Made by a program: the position numbers and the translations under genes. Source: an uncultured Lachnospiraceae bacterium (lineage in GTDB: Bacteria; Bacillota; Clostridia; Lachnospirales; Lachnospiraceae). Taken from it: a stretch of 64,000 nt of DNA. The notes under the pieces are model-generated. The model did no database searches. It saw only the letters and a program-made list of their open reading frames with translations, and was not told where the DNA came from. Position 1 is the first letter of the stretch, and the number at the start of each line of letters is the position of its first letter. The stretch lies in contig CACZBM010000003.1 in NCBI GenBank assembly GCA_902779445.1, positions 1-64,000 of the forward strand, given 5' to 3'. Positions 1 to 10,300 of this stretch are shown piece after piece.

Positions 1-132
1 ATCAACGATGGCCATGAACTTGTTTATGAACCTGGGGTAATATCTATAATGCCTAAAGCCGTTCATCATGAAGTACATGCCGGGAAAGACGGATTATATT
101 TGTTTGCCAAGTTTTTCCCTGCATTATGTTAA
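1..132 (+). CDS. Cupin-domain protein, C-terminal end (partial)
   Basis: The window opens inside an open frame that ends with TAA at 130-132. The last 43 residues include PKAVHHEVHAGKDG and end in LFAKFFPALC, the look of the second half of a small cupin barrel: a Pro before a His pair, then Gly and the final strands. The start is outside the window, so neither size nor start can be judged. It meets the AraC remnant tail to tail with a 4-bp overlap. Substrate and role are unknown; small stand-alone cupins often bind a metal through the His residues. Confidence 0.55.
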   Translation: MNDGHELVYEPGVISIMPKAVHHEVHAGKDGLYLFAKFFPALC

Positions 133-278
133 TCATCATTAGCCAGTGCATCCTGATAATGACTGGGCGTTATGCCCACTATCTTCTGAAAGTATCTGTC
201 TAGGTGGCTTTGATCGCGAAATCCTGCTTCATAAGCCACTTCAGGGATGCTTTTGGTTAAATAAATGAAAGGGAGCAT
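129..278 (-). pseudogene. AraC-family regulator, C-terminal remnant
   Basis: On the minus strand about 45 codons read as the second helix-turn-helix of an AraC/XylS regulator: SIPEVAYEAGFRDQSHLDRYF followed closely by GITPSHYQ, which is the classic recognition-helix and C-terminal signature of the family. The first HTH and any sensor domain are missing; upstream the frame has only MLPFIYLTK before it becomes unrecognisable. The piece is therefore a truncated remnant and not a working gene. It sits tail to tail with the cupin fragment, a common partner of AraC regulators. Confidence 0.6.
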
Positions 279-281
279 TGT

Positions 282-410
282 ATGAGACATTTTATTGCTA
301 AAAACATAGGAAGAACATTTATTTTGCGAATGGAGCGAGGAGATTTGCTTCGCGAAAAAATAGCAGAGCTATCGCATCTTTGTAAGAGGCAGTTACTATT
401 CAGAAAATGA
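282..410 (+). pseudogene. DUF296 (PPC-domain)-like N-terminal remnant
   Basis: A 42-codon frame starts with MRHFIAKNIGRTFILRMERG and continues DLLREKIAEL before a TGA at 408-410. This resembles the opening strand and helix of PPC/DUF296 proteins, where a basic strand is followed by LxxGE and a helix with an LxxLC-type end. The rest of the domain is not found in any frame downstream, so this is probably a decayed gene. The assignment rests on a short stretch and could be chance. Confidence 0.35.
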
Positions 411-543
411 CTGCAACGGAGCAAAAGGATGCACTAAAAGGCATGTATGTGGAGATGAAGCATGCCTGAATTTTAAGAGTGTTGTTGCATCCGAAACCTG
501 TTGTCCTGAAAAATCAATGTGCATAAAGCTACGCATTGCATAG
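364..543 (+). other. Short cysteine-rich open frame, no start codon seen
   Basis: A frame with no stop from 364 to 543 reads 59 residues with seven cysteines in the second half (CNGAKGC, HVCGDEAC, ETCCPEKSMC). There is no ATG/GTG/TTG with a ribosome binding site at its head and it overlaps the DUF296-like fragment. It may be the end of a decayed metal-binding protein or a chance frame. From 544 to 806 no gene is seen; the stretch is AT-rich and leads to the ribosome binding site of the next operon. Confidence 0.2.
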
Positions 544-806
544 CTGTCATATGATGAATTCAGGGATCCGGAAATGGAAAAAGACAATTAGAAGAAGGTA
601 CACCTGAATATATCGTGATGTTAGAGTGAGACTGAAACCAAGACTTTTTAGAAAAAAGTAAAGCAGTACGGCAAAAAATAAGGACTCAATAAAAAGGTAC
701 TATATCATTCTGTATATATTTGTGGTAGTTTCAAATCAAGAACGAAGGATGCGTCACTTCCTATTCGAGGATCTGACCTGATACGAGTATTGAAAGGAGA
801 ACTGCC

Positions 807-1280
807 ATGAAAAATATAAGATTGGTTCTAATTGGAGAAATGATACTGTTTATTGTGGTATTCATGATTAGTGTTCTGGGTGGTAGCTATGGAATGTCTG
901 CTATCTACTGGTTCCTTGATCTTCCGTCGTTACTGCTTATAGTATTGATCCTTATTCCCGGATTACTTATCATGGGGGAATGGAAGAATTTCATAAAAGC
1001 TTTTTCTGTTGGCATCAAGCCATTTAGTCTGCTGGAACTTAAAAATATTATAGGGGCCGTGGCTGCGGCGCAGAAACTTACTATACATGCAGCTCTTTTT
1101 GCAATAATCATATCAGGAATCCTTCTGATGGGGCATCTGGATACTCCGGAAACAATAGGCCCCAATCTGGCAGTGTGTTTTCTGGCCGGATTGTATGCGG
1201 TTATTATTGAGTTCCTGCTCCTTCCGCTAAGACTAAATGCTGAGCGAAAAATGAATGAAGAAATGGATCTTGGGGAATGA
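807..1280 (+). CDS. Miniature MotA/ExbB-like membrane protein
   Basis: 157 residues with four predicted membrane segments (about 5-25, 33-55, 92-111, 120-142). The sequence FLDLPSLLLIV after the first segment and TIGPNLAVCFLAGLY in the last segment match the places in MotA where FIDxPSLLIV and the IGPxLAVALxTTLYG channel helix with its conserved Pro occur; a second Pro lies in EFLLLPLRL. The large cytoplasmic torque-generating loop of MotA (about 100 residues) is absent, so this is not a normal stator protein. Start ATG follows AAAGGAGAACTGCC. The stop overlaps the next start as ATGA, so the two genes are translationally coupled. Possible roles are an ion channel or a sensor; function unknown. 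Confidence 0.6.
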   Translation: MKNIRLVLIGEMILFIVVFMISVLGGSYGMSAIYWFLDLPSLLLIVLILIPGLLIMGEWKNFIKAFSVGIKPFSLLELKNIIGAVAAAQKLTIHAALFAIIISGILLMGHLDTPETIGPNLAVCFLAGLYAVIIEFLLLPLRLNAERKMNEEMDLGE

Positions 1281-1519
1281 CGGAAAATGAGATAACAAAA
1301 CAGCATTATCTCAAAGTTGCTCAGAAATACGGCTTCACAAGACGTGAGCTGGAACTGGGCTTTCTAAAGTTGTCCGGATTCTCTAACAGAAGAATAGCAT
1401 ATATGCTTGGAATATCAGAACAGACCGTTAAGAACCATTTTACGCACATCTACGAGAAAGCGTGGGTCCCCGGAAGAAAGGAATTCCAGGAATTGTTTCT
1501 TAAAGATGATCAGGCCTGA
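1277..1519 (+). CDS. Stand-alone LuxR/GerE-type HTH protein
   Basis: An 80-residue protein consisting almost only of a GerE-type helix-turn-helix. FTRRELELGFLKLSGFSNRR gives the first helices and YMLGISEQTVKNHFTHIYEK the recognition helix (compare A..L.iS..TVK.H...i..K in LuxR regulators). There is no receiver or autoinducer domain, so any signal must come from a partner. Its ATG overlaps the stop of the MotA-like membrane gene by 4 bp, which makes that membrane protein the obvious candidate partner. It probably binds DNA as a dimer in the cytoplasm. Target genes are unknown. Confidence 0.75.
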   Translation: MTENEITKQHYLKVAQKYGFTRRELELGFLKLSGFSNRRIAYMLGISEQTVKNHFTHIYEKAWVPGRKEFQELFLKDDQA

Positions 1520-1581
1520 AATGGATTAAAGAAATGAGCTCTGGTCTATATAAAGGTAATTCCACATAAAGAGGATTGTAT

Positions 1582-2271
1582 ATGGCCGGTAATGAGAAAA
1601 AAATCATTATTGTTTTGGCAATAACAAGTATCATTGCGATTATCGGAGCGCAGATTTATAGGACGGCGACTGCCTTTCATTATGAAGATTATCTGGATGA
1701 AGTTGTGATTTCTGTGGACGGCAACGATCTGACACTACGTGAATTTGGCTATTACATATACACCACCGAAGAATTTGTCCAGAAGCAGGCACTTTTATAT
1801 GATCCCGAAGATCCGCTGCACTGGTGGAACACACATTTTTCAGCCGGACTGGATTCTCAGTTTATCAGTGAACTTGCTATGAAGACGGCGATAAATACGT
1901 ATCTGTCCCATATCATCTACTACAATGAAGCTCAAAGGGCAGGAATGGCATTAAATACATCACAGGAAGAGACTGCCTTTAAAGAAGCCACTGAGTTATA
2001 CAGTAAAATGAGCGACTTCAACCGGGAGAGAACAGGGCTTAACGAGGTTCTTATATATTCTGTGATCCGCAGGCGGGATCTTGGGGCAAAATATGCCGAA
2101 TATTTGGCACTTAACATGGATTTTTCAGGATTTGATGATGAACCGGGCACATTGCTTGCCGGGGATGGAGATTATTTCCAGAACGTTATTTTACCGCAGC
2201 ACACAGTGGTGAAAAACGAAAAGCTGATTAAGCACTTGAAAATTGGAAGGATCACAGTGAATAACAGATAA
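1582..2271 (+). CDS. Membrane-anchored SurA/PrsA-like protein without PPIase domain
   Basis: About 229 residues: an N-terminal membrane anchor (KIIIVLAITSIIAIIGAQIY) and then an outward-facing helical part. VISVDGNDLTLREFGYYIY resembles the opening of SurA/PrsA-type chaperones, where VNG..It..ef precedes a helical bundle. No parvulin domain follows. The ATG at 1582 is preferred to an in-frame TTG at 1576 because GAGGA at 1571-1575 lies 6 nt before it. It stands 62 bp behind the HTH gene and is probably in the same operon. A chaperone-like or signal-sensing role outside the membrane is inferred only. Confidence 0.55.
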   Translation: MAGNEKKIIIVLAITSIIAIIGAQIYRTATAFHYEDYLDEVVISVDGNDLTLREFGYYIYTTEEFVQKQALLYDPEDPLHWWNTHFSAGLDSQFISELAMKTAINTYLSHIIYYNEAQRAGMALNTSQEETAFKEATELYSKMSDFNRERTGLNEVLIYSVIRRRDLGAKYAEYLALNMDFSGFDDEPGTLLAGDGDYFQNVILPQHTVVKNEKLIKHLKIGRITVNNR

Positions 2272-2493
2272 AAATGGGAACAAAATTAACGGATAATTAA
2301 TAAAAACTTTATTAAAAACACATACAGTTTATATGGATTTAATTGTGACAACATGCCATAACGCATGTTATACCCAATTCGTTGGAACAATAACTGAGAA
2401 AGGATAAGCATAATCCAGATAGCAGAGAAGTGACTAAGAATTGTGCCTATTTTTGCTAATTTCATACGTTAACTATCGTGAGAATGAGATTTC

Positions 2494-2533
2494 AAAAAGT
2501 CTTAATGAAGATTGATTCATTGAGGCTTTTTTA
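2494..2533 (+). terminator. Rho-independent terminator
   Basis: A run AAAAAGTCTTAATGA at 2494-2508 pairs with TCATTGAGGCTTTTT (2518-2532), allowing G-T pairs, around a short loop, and ends in six T. It closes the three-gene operon 807-2271 some 220 bp after its last stop; nothing codes in between. Confidence 0.6.
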
Positions 2534-2551
2534 ATGTCGCGGGAAACTTAA

Positions 2552-2680
2552 GAAATTGGTGATTGCTTGGTGAGTTATTGGCTCCGTACGCCACCATTGA
2601 CTGGACCTGAGGAAGGGGAACTGACTGTAGAATTTGGATATCCTAATCAGGTGTTTGTTTTAAGGCCATGGGTGAAGTGA
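2552..2680 (+). pseudogene. DUF6273-like C-terminal remnant
   Basis: Between a TAA at 2549 and a TGA at 2678-2680 the plus strand reads about 42 residues, including VSYWLRTPPL and, near the end, VFVLRPWVK. This is the spacing of the W-W/YWLR[ST]P ... VRP motif of DUF6273 domains, which are common at the C-termini of Lachnospiraceae surface proteins. No start codon or upstream part of such a protein is visible. Read as a decayed tail. The rest of 2272-2713 holds nothing else recognisable. Confidence 0.35.
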
Positions 2681-2719
2681 TGATTAGTTTATAAACAGAC
2701 AGGCTTATTTTGAGTGATT

Positions 2720-2920
2720 ATGAAGAATTGTAAACTTGGACTAAAGAATGTCGGGGTAAGAATTAATGATTATGTTGATTTCGTTAGCGCAGGTACTGAT
2801 GCTTTTGAATCAGAGCAAAGAAGATTCATAATTGATCATGGAGTAGATGAAAAATATGCTGATTCAAATGGATACTTGGCTGCGCGATGTCATGTGATTT
2901 CTTTTGGTTATAAAAAATGA
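2720..2920 (+). CDS. Hypothetical small protein
   Basis: A 66-codon frame from an ATG at 2720 (an in-frame GTG lies at 2714) to TGA at 2918. The product is soluble, mixed charge, with no motif recognised. The upstream bases hold no clear ribosome binding site and the 3' end overlaps the opposite histidine kinase gene by 13 bp. It may be another remnant of the decayed edge or a chance frame. Confidence 0.25.
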   Translation: MKNCKLGLKNVGVRINDYVDFVSAGTDAFESEQRRFIIDHGVDEKYADSNGYLAARCHVISFGYKK

Positions 2921-5900
2921 GGTAGCTGTGTTTCCCAGATAAGTTCTTCCAATGTCTGATAAAGATGATCCGGTTCCACGGGCTTTGATAAATGCGCATT
3001 CATTCCTGCCTGAAGTGAACGCTGGACATCTTCATCAAATGCATTTGCTGTTAAGGCAATTATCGGAACATTCTTAGAATCAGACCGGTCAAGAGAACGG
3101 ATTGCGGAAGCTGCTTCAAGCCCGTCCATTTCCGGCATACGGACATCCATGAGGATAGCATCATAATAACCGTCTGCGCTGCTATTGAACATTTCCAATG
3201 CTTTCCTTCCGTTTTCCGCATAATCGATCAATGCTCCACGGGCTAGAATGATCTTTTTCATGATCTCTGCATTTATTATTATATCCTCAGCAAGGAGTAT
3301 TTTTTTATCCTTCAGGTCAGCCCGCTTCTTCTCCTTAAAGAGGCTCATATTATTCTTATGGGCTATACGTTCAAATTCATCAATGACATTTGAGGCGAAC
3401 AAAGGCTTTGCAAGAAAACTGTCCACGCCGATATGCAGAGCCTCATCCATAATCTCGTCCCAGTTAAAAGATGTCAGTATGATAACCGTGGTTTCTTTGT
3501 CATACTGTTTTCTTATCTCTCTGGCAACCTCGATACCATCCATTTCCGGCATCTTCCAGTCAAGCAGTACAAGGTTATAGGGATCATGCTTTGCATGCTG
3601 AACTTCCAGCATTTTCATTGCTTCCTGACCGTTGCTGCATGTATCTGCTTTTATTCCCGCCTCATCAAGAACAATTCTTGCGTGTTCCGCTGCAAGATCC
3701 TCATCATCCACAACCAGCACAAAAAGGTCTCCCGGATTGATCCGGCTCATTGTGGATCCGATATGATCGCTGTTTATCAGTGTGATAAAAACCGTAAACT
3801 CTGTTCCGACCCCTTTTTCAGATTCAACGGAAATCGAACCGTTCATAAGTTCTACAATATTTTTTGTTATAGCCATACCGAGTCCGGTACTGCCGAATCT
3901 GTTATTTCTGCTGTCATCTTCCTGGGTAAAAGCGTCAAACAGTCTTGGAATAAATGACTTATCCATACCAATTCCGCTGTCTTTAACAACAAATTTTAAA
4001 GTGGAATGATCCTCAAACACTGCAGTCCGTTCGACAGACAGGGTTACGCTTCCTGGCGGATCTGTGAATTTTATAGCATTTGAAAGTATATTTATAAGAA
4101 CCTGCTTCAGTTTCATATCGTCACCGATATAATAATCACTGACGCCGCCTATAACTCTGCATTCATACTTAAGCCCTTTTTCCGCGCATTGGGACATGAT
4201 CATGGTATTAAGCTGTTCCAGCATGCTGCTGAAAGAAAATTCTTCCTTTCTCAGCACCAGACGTCCGGATTCTATGCGGCTCATATCCAGGATATCATTT
4301 ATCAGTCCCAGAAGATGTCTGGCACTTTCCCCTATCTTTTCCAGATATTCCCTTACCTCACCGGTAAGTGTATCACTTCTCAGAGCAAGGCTGTCCAATC
4401 CGATGATCGCATTCATCGGCGTACGGATCTCATGACTCATATTTGACAGAAAGGCTGTTTTTGCTTTGCTCGCCTCCTCGGCACCGGCAAGCGCTTCACC
4501 AAGTGCCTGGTTTTTTGCAAGTGTTTCCCTCATTTCAGTATCAATAACGGTAAGACCGACTCCTACCGCATGTACTATGTGGTCATCACGGTTTTCCGCA
4601 TGTCTGACTCCTGCAAAGCGGATCATTTCATAATATTCTCTGCCATCCCTGTTCGCAAGATACCTGTACACTATGATCGGATCATCCTTAAGGGCTTCCC
4701 GGACATGCTCAGGATCGATGAATTTTAGAAATCCATCCCTGTAGCTTTCTGAAACAGAATGCTCCGCATACCATGAAAACCTCTCTAAATATGGGAAATG
4801 GATCCCCTCCGGAGTCTGTTCGTGGTCATCAGGATCCGCTCTGTAACAGACTGCATCATTATTATCCAGATCAACATGATAAACACAGCGGTAATCGGAG
4901 GCCAATGCAGTTATCATTTTGTCCTGCTGCTCACGACGCATCTGTTGTTCCAACAATTCCTCATTGGCTTTTTCCAGTTCTTTTCTGGCTGCTTCTTTAT
5001 TCTCTATCTCTCTTCTCGTACGCTTATGATCCCGTATCAGAAACAGGATTATCAAAGCCGTAACAGCAAATATTATCCCACCGAAAAGAAAAGTATTATC
5101 CTGTATAAAATCTGTCATTGAGTAGGCATACAGTTCATCTGTATAACGGAAAGCAAGATTTTGGGCATAGTCCGATCCAAGGACATTAATACCCCGGTTG
5201 ACCAGCTTTAACAGTCCTTCATTTCCTATCTTTATACCGAAGCATCTGTCATCATTATATGTTGTCTGGAGAAGTGAAAGATTGCTGTATCGGCTGTTCC
5301 GCAGGATGTCATTCGCTCTCAAACCATTTAACGTAGTACATCCGACAGTCCCTTCATCAACTGCCCTCAGGCATTCATCAATAGAAGAAAAGAAAATAGT
5401 CTCTGCGTTGGGATAATGGGATTTAATAAAATAGTACTGCATCCGGTTATTATCATTGACCGCAAACTTACTGATGGTATTCTCATTATATTCTCCCTCA
5501 TATACGATTTCGGTTGCTGCTGAAACAACAGCATTTGAAAGCAGCACTCCGCCTTCTTCCGAATAATAGAGTCCTCCGCCTGCAGGAAAAGAAACATCTA
5601 TCTCTCCGGAACTCAGGGCAGAGATCATTTCATCATAACTGTCAAAACTCTTATACGATACCGTAAGTTCCTTGATATCAAGATCTTCCAGCATCCTTGG
5701 AACAATATCCTTGACCACTCCGGTAGCTCTGCCTGATGAATCTGTATCGCTATATGGAAGGTAATTATTCAGGTATCCAACCACGAGCTTGCTGTGAGAT
5801 GAGAGCCATTCCTTCTCTGCCGGTGAAAAAGCTCTGCTGGATATACTGACCGGATAGTATTTGCTCCTTAAAAAATTGATGTAATTCGGTTCATCCAATG

Positions 5901-6609
5901 AAAGTTCTGCCTGAGCGGCATTCAGAATATTTAGAAGTTCAGGGCGTGACTTACTGACACAAAGATAATAGTTTGAAGCTCCGAAAGAGTATAGAAGTTC
6001 AGAATTATCCCTTCCGTATGCTCCGTCACCTTCAGCTGCGATCACGTCTATCTCACGGTTATCAAAAGCAGAAAACAGCGGTTCATAATCTGGAAAAGTA
6101 ATCACATCAGCAATTATTGCATTACTATCCAAATACTCATACAGGGCATCCTTCATTGCACTGTCCAGAACACCGATCTTCCTGTTATTAAGTGTATTTG
6201 GATCAGTGGTAATATCCTCATTCGCATCATGCTTAACAAGATTATAAGTTTCATTCCCCATAGGAGAATCAGGATAACCTATGAGCGATTCCCGGTCTTC
6301 TTTCCACGCAAGGCCAGCCAGCAGATCTATTTCTCCTTCAATAAGCATCCGGTACAGATCGCTGAAATCCCCATATACATACTCATATCTCCACCCTGTA
6401 TACTCGGACATTTTCTGATAGTATTCATATGCATATCCTGTTTTAACGGCGCCTTCTCGTGCCCCTTCCTCAAATACTTCGTTTTCATAATAACCGACCC
6501 GGATAGGCTTAATAGTCTCTGCCTTTGTCATTACCGGAAACAGAAGAACAGACAGCATTATAAATAGCAGTACTATACGGCTAATTCTTTTGATCTTGTT
6601 ATCACTCAT
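2908..6609 (-). CDS. Hybrid sensor histidine kinase with two periplasmic-binding-type sensor domains
   Basis: About 1233 residues. The order is a signal peptide ([19 protein letters not shown]), two SBP_bac_3-type extracellular domains (roughly 35-255 and 275-495, opening [10 protein letters not shown] and [14 protein letters not shown]), a membrane helix near 505-525, a coiled linker, a PAS-like stretch, HisKA with His near residue 726 in [15 protein letters not shown], HATPase ([17 protein letters not shown]), and two receivers ([24 protein letters not shown]). There is no Hpt or output domain, so phosphate must pass to a separate protein. The ATG at 6609 is preferred because GAGGG lies 6 nt upstream; an ATG 24 bp earlier is poorly placed. 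The kinase and receiver half is closely similar to the kinase gene at 12605. The two binding domains suggest sensing of an amino-acid-like or similar small ligand. Confidence 0.9.
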   Translation of the reverse strand: MSDNKIKRISRIVLLFIMLSVLLFPVMTKAETIKPIRVGYYENEVFEEGAREGAVKTGYAYEYYQKMSEYTGWRYEYVYGDFSDLYRMLIEGEIDLLAGLAWKEDRESLIGYPDSPMGNETYNLVKHDANEDITTDPNTLNNRKIGVLDSAMKDALYEYLDSNAIIADVITFPDYEPLFSAFDNREIDVIAAEGDGAYGRDNSELLYSFGASNYYLCVSKSRPELLNILNAAQAELSLDEPNYINFLRSKYYPVSISSRAFSPAEKEWLSSHSKLVVGYLNNYLPYSDTDSSGRATGVVKDIVPRMLEDLDIKELTVSYKSFDSYDEMISALSSGEIDVSFPAGGGLYYSEEGGVLLSNAVVSAATEIVYEGEYNENTISKFAVNDNNRMQYYFIKSHYPNAETIFFSSIDECLRAVDEGTVGCTTLNGLRANDILRNSRYSNLSLLQTTYNDDRCFGIKIGNEGLLKLVNRGINVLGSDYAQNLAFRYTDELYAYSMTDFIQDNTFLFGGIIFAVTALIILFLIRDHKRTRREIENKEAARKELEKANEELLEQQMRREQQDKMITALASDYRCVYHVDLDNNDAVCYRADPDDHEQTPEGIHFPYLERFSWYAEHSVSESYRDGFLKFIDPEHVREALKDDPIIVYRYLANRDGREYYEMIRFAGVRHAENRDDHIVHAVGVGLTVIDTEMRETLAKNQALGEALAGAEEASKAKTAFLSNMSHEIRTPMNAIIGLDSLALRSDTLTGEVREYLEKIGESARHLLGLINDILDMSRIESGRLVLRKEEFSFSSMLEQLNTMIMSQCAEKGLKYECRVIGGVSDYYIGDDMKLKQVLINILSNAIKFTDPPGSVTLSVERTAVFEDHSTLKFVVKDSGIGMDKSFIPRLFDAFTQEDDSRNNRFGSTGLGMAITKNIVELMNGSISVESEKGVGTEFTVFITLINSDHIGSTMSRINPGDLFVLVVDDEDLAAEHARIVLDEAGIKADTCSNGQEAMKMLEVQHAKHDPYNLVLLDWKMPEMDGIEVAREIRKQYDKETTVIILTSFNWDEIMDEALHIGVDSFLAKPLFASNVIDEFERIAHKNNMSLFKEKKRADLKDKKILLAEDIIINAEIMKKIILARGALIDYAENGRKALEMFNSSADGYYDAILMDVRMPEMDGLEAASAIRSLDRSDSKNVPIIALTANAFDEDVQRSLQAGMNAHLSKPVEPDHLYQTLEELIWETQLPHFL

Positions 6610-6726
6610 TTTTACCCTCAAAAACAATGACATTAATCCCGGTTTTCAGCTATACCTACACGATAGTATTTTATCATAAAGGGTGTAAATCAAAATGGCG
6701 GAATTAAGAAAGCTTACGAAAATAAA

Positions 6727-7248
6727 TAGCGGAATAACATTTCCACGCTGTCTGATCTCATTATGTGGGCAACATACTATACAGATAACAATCTGATCCA
6801 CGATAATATGCTCCTTACCCTTTTAGTATCATTACTAGGAACGGTAATTCTGTTATGTGTGGTTTTTCCTGTATATTGGGTGACAAGAGTAACTGGTGAA
6901 GGAATAGAAGGATTGGGAATTACAGGAAAGAAATTTCCTCTTACGCTTTTTCAATATGGGAGGTATTGTTTATCTTCGGATGGCTATACACCCGGTACAA
7001 AAAATCATTCGGAAAACTTCCTGCTATTCTCATGACATCATTAAGCGTGGGAATCTACCATATAGGTACTTTAGAAACAGACCGGATAATCTTCCTTTGT
7101 GTAGTTATTGTTGTATGCGGAGTTTTCTATGGCATAACGGATAGCATTTTCACGTTATGGCCAATCTACTGGGCTGTAGGCTGCAGCGCATCCACGTTAG
7201 GCAGCTGCAATGGTAAGTATCGTTCCAACCGGCAATGCTTCTCTTTGA
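6727..7248 (+). pseudogene. CPBP/CAAX-type membrane protein, frameshifted
   Basis: Three consecutive pieces in different frames make one membrane protein. The first (about 6730-6950) has WATYYTDNNLIHDNM and two membrane segments, ending KFPLTLF. The second (6951-7210) continues SIWEVLFIFGWLYTRYKK and GIYHIGTL and further helices. The third (7210-7248) adds MVSIVPTGNASL and a stop. The first break lies in a run of five T at 6947-6951; one extra T would restore the frame. The FIFGWLYTRY and YHIGTL motifs resemble CPBP-family (CAAX protease and bacteriocin-processing) membrane proteins. Two shifts make a sequencing error less likely than real decay. Confidence 0.6.
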
Positions 7249-7259
7249 CTCGTTCTAGT

Positions 7260-7304
7260 AAGTCAGGGAGACCGTCGAAAAACACGGCGGTAGCGCCCTG
7301 ACTT
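7260..7304. repeat. Long GC-rich palindrome
   Basis: AAGTCAGGG at 7260-7268 pairs with CCCTGACTT (7296-7304), and the interior continues with ACCGTCG against CGGCGGT, so nearly the whole 45 bp folds into one hairpin. It lies 13 bp beyond the stop of the 1211-residue protein gene. No T run follows on either strand, so a plain terminator is unlikely; a REP-like or mRNA-end-protecting element is possible. Confidence 0.5.
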
Positions 7305-7317
7305 AAGAGACTTATTG

Positions 7318-10300
7318 TTATGACATGCTTTTCGCAGCCGGCTTCTTACTGAGTTCCTTCTCTGTAAGCTTCTTTATACGGGAATCAAGATGCTTACGGC
7401 CGCGGTCCTGTCCCTTTTCCAGATCCTTAAGAGAAACCGTTTTGACTTCGCCTTTTTTCTTTCCCTTTACTTCCACGGAAATGCTGTTGATCTTTTCAGT
7501 GATACCGGGGGTCAGGCGGAATTCCGACAGGGCATCCGCAAATGAAAGCCTGTCCTTACCCTGGTCACTGGAATGCTTATCGATGCCGCCTCCCTTCTGC
7601 TGCCGCTTTGCTGCTGTGTATGCGTCTGCAGCCTGTGACATCTGCTCCTGCAGGGATGCAAGTGTAGCACGGTCCTCAAAGGAAAGCCGTCCCTGGATAT
7701 CATTTGCTTCTCCGTTAGGGCGTTTTCCCTGGATCACATTATCATAAGCCTTGATAAAATTATTGTAGGCAGTCTTCATGTCCTTATACGGCTTTGAATC
7801 AAGGAAGGCAGGTCCATGGCTTCTTAAGGATCCGAACTGCTCCTTAAGGGAATCCACTCCGTCCTTCATATTGACAAGCGCATCATGATTTGCCTTTTCT
7901 ATCGCAATCTTTGCATCACTCTTATCCTTTGCGATCTTATCAAGGTCAATATTTCTTAAGCTTGGATTCTCCTGAAACAGCTTCTTGCCCTGTATTAAGC
8001 CGTTATTATGATCCTTAACGATATCCTTTCCTTTATCAAATTTTGTTGCTAATCTCAGCTCCTCCGTGTTAAGGCCTCGTATCATCCTCGCCAGATCTTC
8101 CTTAACACTCTTCGGAAGTACTACATAACCCTCCTCATTCAGCTTATACTTAAAGGTCTTTTTAGTGTTATCATCAAGTGAGCGGGGTATTGATTCTATA
8201 TCAGTGGTATCCAGTACCCTCTTTTCAGAAGCAAAGCTATCATGTACAAAATTTCTTATCCCTTCTGAGCTTACAGCTTTTGATCTGTCCTCACTGCTGA
8301 AAGCAGCCCGGTGCGCTATGCGTCCTATATTGTAAAGATCATCTATTGTTGCCTTATCCGCGAGAATCAGATTAGCCGAAAGCGTAAAGAGATCAGTTTC
8401 TTTCTTTAGCTTTATCGTCCCACTTTCAGTGGTGATTTTTTTTACGTATTCCTTTGCTTTTTTCTCAGCTTCGACGGTTTCCTTACTGAGTTCTCCCTTA
8501 TCCTGAAGGGCTTCCCTGCCTTTTCTCTCTATTTCCCTTTCCTTTAATTCCAGTGCATCCTCGGGATGCTCGAAATTCCTCTTATCCTCCGGCTGTCTGG
8601 AAAGCCAGTCTAATGTATCATTGCGGCTCAGACGGAGCTTTTCATCATAGGACGCAGGTTCGAATATTTCTTCATTCGTGCGTTTACTGTCAAGTCTCTT
8701 CTTTTCCTCGTACGTTCCGTTATTCCATATCTCATTATAATGACCTTCGTAAAGCTCCTTCTTTTCAGCTGTCGAAAGGGAGAAGAAATACTCATCACGG
8801 ATGTTTTCATCAGTTATTTCGGATAATGCTGTGTTCTTTTCCTTAAGGTCATCAAAAGTATGCTGCTTATCGATCTTTATCTTATCAGCCAGGGTCTTTG
8901 CATCATTAAAGCGCTTTAAGGTTTCATCTCGGTGATAAGAAAGCTTCTCCTCCCAGGTCTTTTCCTGCCACTCTTTTTCAAAGACTTCCGGAGCAAACTG
9001 CAGCTTATTATCCGGGGTCAGGCGCCCGAGATAACGCTCTCTGTCAAAAGCTGTAAAGCCCTGCTCCTCCAATTCTTTCAGGGTAATGCCCTTTTCAACG
9101 AACTCTTTAACGGCCCTGTCAGCATCCCAGGCCATTTTCCACGTTGCTTCTGCTTTATTCCATCGGTAATCGGCATAGACCTTGTTTCCAACACTAAGTA
9201 TATTCTGCCAAACTTCCGAATCGTTTTTATTGGTCTCTTCATAGTATCTTGCGTGGATATTCAGCTGTTCAAGATAATTATCAACCTTTTGCTGATCGGA
9301 TAATAAATTCCAGTATTCACTTTCAAACTGCGCTGCGGCCTTGAGTGATGCCTCTTTTTTCTCTATGGACTTTTTTATATCTCCGACTGCAGCCCAGGGA
9401 ATAGGATTATTCTTGAAGTCGTCAAAAGCCTTGTCCTTGTTCTCCCAATATTTTTCAACAGGAGAGAGCTTATTCCAGTATTCTTCAGAGAGTGCCTTGT
9501 CAAATTTTACTTTGGTATCCCATGGAAGGGAAGGATACTCTTTATCAAAGCGCGATTTATCAAACTGCTGTCTCTCCTTCAGATCCAGCTTATCCCAGTA
9601 TTTGTCCATGAATTCCGGATAAAAATCCTGGATAGTATTAGCCTCTTTAAGGGTCAGGGGCCAGCTCCTGAATATCTCGATGGACGTACTTCCGGATTCC
9701 TTATACATTTGCTCCGGAGACAGGCTGTTAATATACTTCATGGCCCTGTCTTTATCAAACTGGAGCTTTTTATCAAAGCTAAGATCCTTATATTCGCTGT
9801 CAAACCGTGCTTTATCCAGCTTATTTCTCTTTTCGAGATCCAGATTCCTCCATAGTTCTTCATAGAATGCCGGATCTTCATTTTTTAACAGGGTGCCGGC
9901 TTCACTTTCAAGCCCGTTTGCAAGGAAATAATCCCTTGCATCATTACGGGATTCCCTGTATTTCTCCAAAGGTGAAAGAACCTTGAAATATTTATCTGCT
10001 ACTGCTTTATCAATTTCCTGCTTTTTCTCAAATTTAAGACGCCTGTATTCATCCTCCGTTACGGCGCGGTCAGGGTCAAATTTTACCTTGTCTTCTATCT
10101 TCAGATTTGACCAGTACTCTTCCAGAAAGCCGGTTTCATTCCCGTACCTTTCCAATACTGAAGAATACTTTGATATCCTTGAAATGGCCTCCTTGGTGAA
10201 GCCGGGTTTTGTAAAGATCTCCTGTTTTGCAAGATCAAAATCGATCTTAAGCTTCTGCTCCCAGCCTTTATCTTTCCACTCATCCTTGTACTTTTTATAA

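Noticed and set aside
905-1306. Long antisense frame over the MotA-like gene, and many similar antisense frames over other genes.
   Set aside because: The opposite strand has a clear gene with ribosome site and family resemblance; the antisense frames have neither.
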